Made by a program: the position numbers and the translations under genes | The notes under the pieces: generated by a model | Told to the model about the DNA's origin: nothing | Seen by the model: the letters and a program-made list of their open reading frames with translations, nothing else | The model's database searches: none | DNA from: Azadirachta indica | Lineage: Eukaryota; Streptophyta; Magnoliopsida; Sapindales; Meliaceae | Assembly: GCA_022749755.1 (NCBI GenBank) | Contig: CM040443.1 | Coordinates: 14,337,744-14,401,743, forward strand | Length of the DNA: 64,000 nucleotides | Direction: 5' to 3' | Part shown: one piece after another, positions 50,281-60,125 of the stretch | How the letters are laid out: each line of letters begins with the position of its first letter | Position numbering within the stretch: position 1 is the first letter of the stretch

Positions 50281-50550
50281 AATCTGTGTCTGTTGTGCCA
50301 TTGACAGAACCATTATTTGTTGCAGAGAATGCCTCCACCGAACAAATCCAGAGAGTACTGCAACTCTGCAGCATGGCGAATGAACTGGAAACCAAAGCTC
50401 TTCATTATCTAGCACCAGAAAGCTAGCTAGACTGATTCCAGTTAGTGTATGTTTCTCAAACACTAACAACATCGTACCGTCAGAATTAGATAGAAGTGGA
50501 ACCGTACCAAACACCCTCAATGTATAACCGATATCCTCAATTTGGGCATT
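50281..50550 (-). other. Downstream exon-like segment of CNL-2
   Basis: A GT-AG compatible exon starts at 50,550 (acceptor TTTTTTTCAG) and matches exon 6 of CNL-1. It reads NAQIEDIGYTLRVFG and onward, open to 50,122. In CNL-2 an in-frame TAA at 50,724-50,726 in exon 5 precedes it, so it is probably 3' UTR or a relic. The proper stop used in CNL-1 (at 15,733) is out of frame here through a one-base difference. Confidence 0.5.
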
Positions 50551-50723
50551 CTGAAAAAAATATACAAAGCATATCAGTCTAGTAGAGCATGTATCTGAAA
50601 ATAGGTATGTAACATAATTATGCACAACAGGGACAGATCCATTGGGAATTTCATATTACTAGACAGATCCAGGAAAGCAAAACAATAGAAATATCATTAA
50701 GGTACCTTTTCTTTGAACATTTG

Positions 50724-53700
50724 TTATATGTTGGTACTAAGATCGCCTTCCCTATGCCCTCCATCCTCTATTTCAGACGGTTCTTGTTTTAGGAGCTCCG
50801 AGTACTTTCTCACAATTGCTGGATCCAAGGATGGGAATTCTAAAGTACAGGTTCCCGAGCAAAAGTTTTTAAGCCTTGGTAAATTCTTAAGTTTCAAATA
50901 ATTTAATTCTTTGAAAACTATCTTATCCTTCCCTTCATTTCCCAAGTCTAAGACTGTTATGATTTGTTCTATACTTCCACAATCACTTACATCTATTGTT
51001 GTTAGCTGTGACAGACTTCCAACTGTTGGAAATCTCATTAAACTTTTCCAGCCTTTACACTTCGACACTTTCAAAGTCCTAAGATTTTGGAAAGACACTG
51101 AGGATGGCACTATATGCAACAACTTGGGGCATTTAGATATCTTAAGAGTCGCTAGATTTTCAAAAACCTTGCTAGGTTGAGAATTTTCCTTCCACAAATG
51201 TAACAACTCGGGCAATTTAGATAGCTCCAACTCTTCTAGCCGAGGAAATGCTACCTGTAAATCAACGTAAGTATTGAGAGAAAAAGGAAAGAAATGAGTC
51301 AACCAGAAAGGAAATAAATTGGTGCTGATGATGCCAACAGCATATGAATGGCTAATGATGTAGGATTTGCCAAAACAGATAGTACTGTTTCACATATCCC
51401 TGTAAATCTGGGGAATTTATTATTAGATATTTTTTTGGTCATCACTCAAATGCTTGAATATGAATATCTCTCTCTACATGCTTTGTGTATAATTAAACAT
51501 ATATGTGTCTAGTTCCCAGAATAGTTTGGCTCATACCTTGTCAACAAAGAACAGGGGATATTGGCTTTCTTTGTGATTCTCTTGATGGCTGAGAAATTCT
51601 GAAGCTAGAGTCTGGACCGTCCTACAATTATCCACCACCAAATGCTTTAACATAGGCCATTCTGAAAAATGTATCCCCGAGTAGAAACATCCGAGTCTTG
51701 GCAGGTCTCTTAATGTCAATGATGTCAATTGACAAAACATCTGAAGTGGTTCAACTTCTTCCTCCTTGTGCATATTACAAACGTGTTCTAGATTTGGCAA
51801 TTGAGAAACATACAGTTCTCTCAACTGAATGGCTATTGTAGCATTTGTTTCCTGGGGACAGAGTGCTTGAAGTTTAAATATCTCTTTGACTGAATCACAA
51901 TTCCATACCTTCAAAACCTCTAAATTCTGCAGTCTCCCATGCATAATGGATGGAAATATATTCAGCAGTTTATCGCATTCACCTACCCTCACGTTACGTA
52001 ATTTGCTGAAAGAATCCAAATTAAGCTGGTCATCGTCCCATATTGTTTCTCGGTTGTGCATGTCATATACATACTTCAGACTTGGTAAATGATATAATTG
52101 CAGGACCCTCAATTGAGTGGCAATTATAACAACTGTTTCCTGGCCACTAAGCGCTTGAAGTTTAAATATCTCTTCGACTGAATCACAATTCCACACCTTC
52201 AAAACCTCTAGACTTTGTAGTCTCTCATGCATAATAGATGGAAAAATATTCAACAATTTATTGCAGTACCCTACCCTTATGTCGTGTAATTTGCTGAAAG
52301 AAGATAAATTGAGCTGATTGTCGTCCCATATTCTTCTCAAGTTATCCATTTTCCATACTATTAATTTCTCCAAATTAGGAAGTGAAACCTGAACAATAAT
52401 TTTGATCTGATCACATCAATACCATACCCATCACTGGTAATTAATAACTGAACAGAACTAGAGATAAGAAAAAAGGTTATATATAGCCAAAAAGATAAGA
52501 ACTGTGAAGGAAAGAATCAAAATGCCTAAAGGACAAGGAGATTACATTTTCATCAAAGAGAGATTGCATGTTGTCATGGTGGCTCTTCTCCAAACTGTCA
52601 GCAATTGCGGATATAGCAGGGGAGGTGAATGATTCCATACTAATGCATTTATCAATAAACAAATTTGACAATGATGGAAACTCAACTAAGTTTCCAGTGC
52701 AGTCGCAGAACATTTTGAGGCTTTGAAGATCTTCAAGCCTCAACAAATTTAGTCTAGGAAACCTCATTGTCTCACTCATTCTAACATCAGCCAATATAAC
52801 CACTTCCAATGACGTACAATTAGTTACCATAAGCGTCTGCAATTGGACAAGACTTTTAACCATGCGAGATGGAAATAAATATCTCAAGTTGTCACAGCCA
52901 TGGATTTTCAAGATTGTTAAATTCTGAAACCAAGATGTTGCTAGAGGTTTCTCCTGACATATTATTAAAAGACAAAATGAACAATAGATTTAATCTAGAA
53001 TCTATAAGAACAAAACAGAAACTAATAATAAAAACCATATATGCAAAGGAAAGAATAAAAATATACCTTGTTGATAGAGAGAGGTTGGTTTTCTGACTCA
53101 GGTTCATTAGCGGTTATCATATCTGTGTAGTAGGGAAAGAACTCTCCCAAGTTGGGGCAATTCTCAACAATGAGTACATTCAAAGACGGATATTCAATAA
53201 TATTTTCATTGCCAAATCTTGTGAGTTTTGGAAGATCTTTGAGCTCCAGGGAAAATAGCTTAGGAAAACTGATGGTTTTTTCTCCTAATCCTTTGGCATC
53301 AAGTACTTGCTCCATCGACTTACAGTTGCGTAACACAAGGAGTTGGAGCTGTGCAAAACTTTTAACCATAGAAGGCGAAAAACAGAATTTCAAATCATCA
53401 CACTCCTCCAAAGTCAAGCTTTTTACAGTTTGACAGTATGAGGCTGATGACAAAATTTGCTCGGGCCATATCCTTTCAATGCTAATTGAGGACAGTTTCA
53501 AGTTCTCCAACTTCGGAAATTCAACCTGCAAATTTAGTAGTTTACTATTTTCCCATTAATAACTTTCATTATTGTTTTGTTTTTTTGCAAAAAGGAAACC
53601 ATAAATGCAAGGTACAGGAGAAACTTATTTAAATTATTTGTTCGCATTAAGTAGTTACCAAAAACAAAAGCTAAAACGGAAACATACCATTTTACCAAAG

Positions 53701-56558
53701 AGTGAGTTGTAATCCTCATGGTCATCCGCTGTAGTGATTTCTGCGGAAGGAGCGTTGGTTGCCAGCAATGTCTTCATGTTGAAGCTGAAATTTGTGAACT
53801 GTGGTAGGCGTTGTAGAACTAGGGAGCGCAACTGCGAGAACACGACTTCTCTATTTGTTCCATTAACACCATGGGCACAACCTTCATCGTCTTCCTCAGC
53901 AAAAATCACTTTTAGGTTCTGGCAATCAGTCACTTCGATTTCTTGGAGCTTTGCAAGGCTTTTGGCCATGGAGATTGAAAAAAGATGCTTCAATCTATCA
54001 CACTTGTTTACTTTAATAGTTCTTAATTTGTTGAACGACATTTCTTGGAGTGGGCCGCGGCATATCTTCTCCAAATTAATCAAATCAGTAAGAGACAGTA
54101 CCTCTAGCATCGGAAAGGCATTAAAAGAAATCCGTTTTACTGAGTTAACAATGTATAGAAGCTGGGGACTATTTTGCACATGTAGATACTTCAAACTCGA
54201 AGAACCTTCCATACCTATTTCGTAAAGAAAATTTTGATTACCATTCCACCCATCTAGACGGAGATCTTCAGTTCTCTTCAGCAATCTTTTAATGGGCATG
54301 TACCCCAAATAACTCCTGTTGTTGACTTTCAGCTTCAACGTTGTAGAGGCTTCAATTTTATAAGACCAGTTCCACACATCTCCTATCAATATTTTAAATC
54401 TTTTGAATTCTTGCTCGAACAAATCTGGGGGTATATTTTGGGACTCCGGAATGCATATGTTTAGGGTGGTCAAGTGAGACAATTGAGTTAACTCAGAAAG
54501 ATTAGCATTACTTCCATCTTCATTGTTGAGTCCATTCTCCCATTGAGAAAAGCTGTTATCCAAATACAGTTCTTCCAACCGAGACAACCTTGAGATGACA
54601 TTTGCTGGGATTACTTTTAGTGATGAACAATCGCTCAAATCTAGCAGTTGTAATCGCGTCAATTGGCCAATTCCTTCTGGCAGCCGTTGAATATTTGAGC
54701 GTGAAAAGCTGAGAATCTCTAAATTCTTTAGCTTTCCAATTGTTGATACGTCTCCAAGCACGCAACCATCCAAGCACAATGTTCGAAGGTTGGTTAGGTA
54801 GTGAAATGATGAAGGTAATGACAGCAGATTTAAACTATCAAGGTCTACCACTTTAAGCTTATTCATTCCTTCAAAAAAGCTATCTGGAATTTGGAGAGAA
54901 GGAGATTTCATGAACAAGAAAAATAACTCCAGTGTCGGACAACCCAAATTTTCAGGCAACTCACAGAGATCTCCACGAGGCAAAGAGATCGCAGTTGGCC
55001 CTTTAGATATTTTCTCCTCGAGTGCTTTATCCAGGTAAGGGACATGTTGAATATTAAAGATAAGATTGCTTCTTGCTGCTATTGATATGGCAACTGCATG
55101 AATGAACTCGTGCATTTTAACCCAATCGTTAGTGTCCCCTTCCAACAGCAAACACGAAGTCTTGAGAATGTTGATCAACTCGCACAGCCTCTTCTTTCCA
55201 TCTTCCAATGTATAAGTACCTTCAAACAATCCCCAACCCATACCATATCTCAGCAGGTAATCTCGAGATATATCATGACCAGAATCGACTAAACTGCAAA
55301 GCAGAAACAGTTTCTTTGCTTCATCACTTTGCAAAAGATTGAAACTCAATTCTATAACAGAAACCACTCTTTCATCCATTCCCTGTATGTTTCTTGTATT
55401 AGCCGCTGTCAGCTTAGACGAGGCTTCTTCCCAGGCTTGCAAACTCTTATGTTTCAGTGCATTTGCAATTGTTGCAATTGCAAGTGGCAAACCTGCACAT
55501 TTTTTGACTATCTCTGCGCCAATCCCAGAATCAGTTTTACTTTCTGCTGAACGATGTTTATCCACAATCTTCCAAAACAGAATTTCTGCGTCATCAGCGG
55601 ACAGGATATTAACATGGAAATACTTATGAACATTCATATCATTGCGTAGTACGTCTAGCTTTCTAGACGTCAGCAAAATTTTGTATGCCCTCTTATCATC
55701 ATCATTTTTCTCTTTGCTATCGTCTTCGTTAATTCCATCGTCTGCTAAAGGAATTCCAATAGCCTCAAAGTCAGGCTTAGCCCAAACATTATCCAGTATG
55801 ATAAGAACACGCCGCTTCCGTTGCTTCAATCTGTCACGCAGTCGTTTTGCTCTGTTAAATTCGGTCTCATGCTCCACAAATTCCAGACCCAAATCACAAG
55901 CAATTTTTTCTCGAATCTTTCTGTTGTCTGGATTCTGAGTTACCTCAACGACGACCACATCATCAAAAAACTTATCCTCTATGACTTCCCAGGCAATTTT
56001 CTTGACAAGTGTGGTTTTACCCACACCACCCATCCCGTACACACCAATCCTGTTGACATTAGCGTCCTTCAAAGCCTCCATAATTTCCTGCAAAATTGAC
56101 TCTCTCGAATCAAAGTTTTCATAGTCATCTCTGACATACATGGATTCTGTTCTCTGCAGACGAGTAGGGTAAGAAAAATCACTGAAGGTTATTCCCAATT
56201 GATTGGAAGCGTTTGCAGCTAATTTCGCTGCTTTCCGGCCGATCTTGTAACGTGTCTTTAAGTTGGAGCAGAACCCTTTGAAACAGCGTGTCTTTGCTTG
56301 GCCTTCATAATTCGCTACCCTTTGGAAAAGCTCATCCACGTCGGTCAACCATTGTTCAGCAGACTCATGAATCTCGACCCCTTGTCTTATAGTATGATCA
56401 ACAGTCAATTGCACCTTTTCTCTTTTATCTACCAGGTCGTCTAGGTAGCTCTGACATTTGAGCACGTAAAATATATGTGGCTTAATGGCTGCAGAAACAA
56501 ACTTAACAATATCCGACACAAGACTGCTACCCAATGAAGTACCAAAATCTTGAGCCAT
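50724..56558 (-). CDS. CNL-2: CC-NB-ARC-LRR disease resistance protein (5 coding exons)
   Basis: This is an intracellular immune receptor that binds ADP/ATP through NB-ARC and senses pathogen effectors. Exons in coding order: 56558-53688, 53525-53067, 52953-52546, 52388-51537, 51254-50724. All borders are GT-AG and all introns phase 0, giving about 1,706 aa. Coiled-coil region 1-160 (non-EDVID type, with EQWLTDVD near 69). NB-ARC: P-loop GMGGVGKTT 175-183 (K181), kinase-2 LIILDNVW 252-259, RNBS-B KILLTSR from 293, GLPLA 356-360, LFLLCSLV 417-424, and MHE at 482-484 where MHD is usual. LRRs start near 540 and fill the remaining exons; exon 4 contains two ~105-aa tandem units. The stop falls within GDLSTNI, slightly before the C-terminus I would expect. 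Downstream sequence would continue in frame after it. It is closely related to CNL-1 and the better preserved copy. Confidence 0.9.
56014..56036 (-). promoter_or_regulatory. P-loop region, candidate miR482/2118 target (CNL-2)
   Basis: The same P-loop coding sequence as in CNL-1. If one gene is silenced through this site, the other should be too. Confidence 0.3.
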
Positions 56559-57400
56559 TGCCCGTTTCTTGTGTAATTGGTTTTTTTTTTTTTTTTTTTT
56601 TAATCAAGGCAATAGCAAACTATGAGAAACAAGACTCGGGAAGAGCAAGAAAAATTGACAATAACGTTGGAGGAGCTGCTGAAAAATTTTTTCTTTTTTC
56701 TTTCAATGAAAAAGTAAATTATAAGAAAAATGAGTAGCAAGCAACAATATGGAAACCGAAGTAAAGCGAAACGACACAGTGAACAGATTTAAAAGTGGTG
56801 AAAAGAAAAAAAGTCTAATAGAGATTTTGAACCAAGAAACAGACTTAGAACAAATTATTACAGGTGCAAAACAAATGCAGCTAATCGAAATCAAATAGAA
56901 CGAGAAGCAAATTTATATATATTGCAGAAATTAAAACGATAACAACGCTAGCCCCCAGTACTGCAGAAAAAAAAATATGAGAAACAACACTGAGAAAGAG
57001 AAAGGAAAGTTGAGAGTGAGAAAATGGAGGACTGATATCAGTAACAGGTCAATACTAAAAGCGGAAGGATAGAAACAACACGAGAAACAGACTAAATCGA
57101 CAGCAACAAGCGGAGTAATAGAGATTCCAAACCAATAAACCAGTCTTGAAACAAAGTATTACAGGTTTAGAAGAAATGTGCTAATGGAAAAGTCAAATAA
57201 ATGGAAAAAAATTAAGATATATTGCAGAAAACAGAAGCAATAAAAGAAGAATTCCCGAAAAGCTTAGAGCAAGTGCACCTGGTGTAAATGATCAAATGAA
57301 GCAGTGCGTTTACCAAGATAGAGCTGCTCAATGACCAATGTCTGTTAGCTTTCTTGTCTGACTACAGAACGAGAAGACGTTCGGTGGCAAATATAGAACA
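56559..57400. other. CNL-2 5' region with an internal tandem repeat
   Basis: It contains a T-run at 56,580-56,602 next to the start codon. The stretch 56,812-56,945 is repeated at about 57,112-57,240; shared landmarks are TAATAGAGATT, TATTACAGGT, GCTAAT-GAAA and TATTGCAGAAA. Similarity to CNL-1 upstream sequence ends near 57,080. No separate gene was found. Confidence 0.6.
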
Positions 57401-57416
57401 AATGAATTTAATATAA

Positions 57417-58522
57417 GGGAAAGTTGACAGGTACCCCTTCAAGTTTGGGGTAATAAAGAGTTAACTCTTTGATATTTGAAAAAAAAAAAAAAAAAATACT
57501 TCTCATATTGGATTAAATAAATAAATAAATAATTTTTAAATTATTATATAATTAAAAAAAAAATAATTATTTTATTTTTATATTTAAAAAAAAATATATT
57601 AATTGACTATTTTAATCTAATTATTAATACATAATAATTAATATATCCTCGTAATTTATTTTTTGATAATTATATATTCAAATATTTTTTAAATTATTAA
57701 TCTTTAAATTATTATTGATATTTTAAATAATTTTATTATCATTATATTAATAATATTCAATATTTTTCAAAATATTTGATTGTGAATTATATAAGTTATT
57801 CAAATTATTTTATCTATAAATTAATATAGTTATGTATAAATTATATAAAGATCTCAAAATTATGAATAATATAATTCATATAATTCAAATATTATTTGGG
57901 TTTTATTTTAATTGATTGTGTTATAAATTAAAAATATTTGGTTATAAATTGCATAAATTATTTAAGATATTTTATTTATAAATTAATATAATTATGTATA
58001 AATTATATAATTATTCTCAAAATTATAAATTATACAAACAATTAAAATAAATCTAAACTAATATTTAAATTTCATGAATATATTATTTATAATATTTTTG
58101 ATATATAAATTTCAAATATTCAATATAACATATTTATTTATCAAAAATATTCTCAAAATATAAATAATATAATTTATATCATCTATATATTATTTGAAAT
58201 TTATTTTACTTGATTGTATTATAAATTAATATAATGATAATCAAATTATTTAAAATATTAATAATAGTTTACAAACTAATTATCAAAAAAATCATAAGAG
58301 TATATTAATTATTATATATTAATAATTAAATTAAAATAGTCAATTACTATACTTTTTAAATATATAAGAGTAAAATAGTCATTTTTTATGACTACATAAT
58401 AATTTAGGAGGGTATTTATCTATTTAATCAAACATTAGGAGTATGTATTTTTTTTTTTAAATATTATAAAAATATTTATCTATTATCTCAAACATTAGGG
58501 GTATCTATCAATTTTCCTAAAT
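57417..58522. mobile_element. MITE-like TIR element, ~1.1 kb
   Basis: The left end GGGAAAGTTGACAGGTACCCC and the right end, reverse-complemented, GGAAAATTGATAGATACCCC form terminal inverted repeats, followed by similar AA-TTTG positions. The interior is extremely AT-rich with no reading frame. Confidence 0.65.
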
Positions 58523-58601
58523 ATAACGAAGCATATCCCTGCTCTTTTTTATAATATTAGTCACGTAAGTCCCTCATTTCATTTAATTTTTTTCGCCAAA
58601 G

Positions 58602-58694
58602 AATGGTTATGCGGATGCTGCCGAAGATGCTCCATGGTCATGGCGTCATCCGCGCCGTCATGTTGTAGATCAGAGTTTTCTTAACTTTATCAAG
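58602..58694 (+). pseudogene. Orphan exon-like fragment, 31 codons
   Basis: A 93-bp GC-rich open stretch in AT-rich DNA, bounded by AG (58,600-58,601) and GT (58,695-58,696), phase 0 at both ends. It encodes NGYADAAEDAPWSWRHPRR and twelve more residues, a Trp/Arg/His-rich composition atypical of random AT-rich sequence. I do not recognise the family and see no neighbouring exon. It is probably a captured or stranded exon. Confidence 0.4.
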
Positions 58695-58889
58695 GTTTTT
58701 TAATTTCTTTGTTGTATGTCTATGTTTCATTTAAATACTTAACTAAAATGAAATAATAGTAATGTAAAAAAATTACATTAAAAAAGTTTGTATTAGATAA
58801 GATAAAAATAAAAAATAAAAAAACCTCAAAATTATAACCTATAAAGTAAAACAGTATTTTATGTGTCTTAAATAATGGACTATATATAT

Positions 58890-59645
58890 CAATAGTCTCT
58901 TTTTTTAACACAAATTTTTACATTAATCTATAACTTTTAGATTAAGTTTCTATCAAGAATTTGTATCAGATAAATATAAAAAATTCCTATAAACTCATTT
59001 AATAGTCTTTTACATCTTTTTATTTTCTCTTTTTTACCTTTAATTTATTAATTTCTCTCTCTTACTTTAATTTTTTTTATTCTATCTTTAGTCTCCTCAA
59101 ATATTTTTTAATTTTAATCATCATTTATAAGTTAAAAAAAATTATTGATTAAATAATCCTTTTTGAAATATTTATATATTACAATAATTTTTAAAAAATT
59201 CATGAGTTTTTTAGATAAATTAATTAATTAAAATAATTTTTTTTTAAATTTTTTAAGTTTTCAATTTATAAATAAAATATTTTTAATCAATGAATTTATA
59301 AATGATGATTAAAATTAAAAAATATTTGATGAATTTAAACACAAATTTTTTTGTTTTAAATTTTTATTTAAAATATTTTTATTTATAAATAAATTTATAA
59401 ATGATAATTAAAACAAAAAAAAAAGAATAAGAAGAGAGAAGATGTAATAACAAAGAGAAAAATATAATAGAAATTTTACGAATTACGAAATAAAAAAGAA
59501 AAAAAGAGAATTAAAATATATAAAAGATTTTAATTAATTAATATAAAATATTTTATTATATTTTTATTTTATTTAATATACACTATCCACATACCATTAA
59601 TTTAAGAACTAATAATTGATGTAAAAATTTGTGAAAAAGAAGTTA
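58890..59645. mobile_element. Foldback MITE-like element
   Basis: Ends are inverted: left TAACACAAATTTTTACATTAAT (58,904-58,925) against right reverse complement TTCACAAATTTTTACATCAATT. An inner arm pair is close to exact: 59,096-59,131 (CTCAAATATTTTTTAATTTT, then AATCATCATTTATAA) against the reverse complement of about 59,291-59,330. There is no reading frame. Confidence 0.55.
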
Positions 59646-59655
59646 TTGATCTTGA

Positions 59656-59662
<7 letters not shown>

Positions 59663-59710
<48 letters not shown>
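59663..59710. repeat. (TA)n(GA)n composite microsatellite
   Basis: About 13 TA units lead into about 11 GA units and abut directly the terminus of a hAT-like copy. Confidence 0.95.
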
Positions 59711-60125
59711 GTGACAATTTGAGTTATTGTGTTGCATGTGTGTCGTGTCAATTGAAAATATAATATATTTTAAGCTAAACTTAAGCCCAACACATTTAAT
59801 AATCGTATGAAAACTTGAAATTTTAATCCAACCTATTTAATAATTATATCACTCATTTAATAATCATGTTATCTATTTAACATGTTTTTTTAACATATTT
59901 TTATATATATTCTAAAATACTTATAATATTATCTACTCAAACATTGAGAAATTTTATTGTAAAGAGTATTAAATTTTTTAAAATACTAAAAATATATTTA
60001 GGTGAAAAAAATATATTAAATGATATAAATAAGTTAAAATAAAATAATTATTCAAATAATTAACCATGTCATAAAATCGATTCACTTGTTAAGACCTCTT
60101 AAACCGAACCTAGTCCATTTATTAA
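59710..60125 (+). mobile_element. hAT-like repeat copy
   Basis: It starts GGTGACAATTTGAG, a variant of the GGTGGCAATTT terminus. Its interior matches the reverse complement of 62,680-63,112 in order: ATTTAATAATC, AATCATGTTA-CTATTTAACAT, TATAATATTAT, AATTATTCAAATAATTAA, GACCTCTTAAACCGAA. The right end is not defined. Confidence 0.65.
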
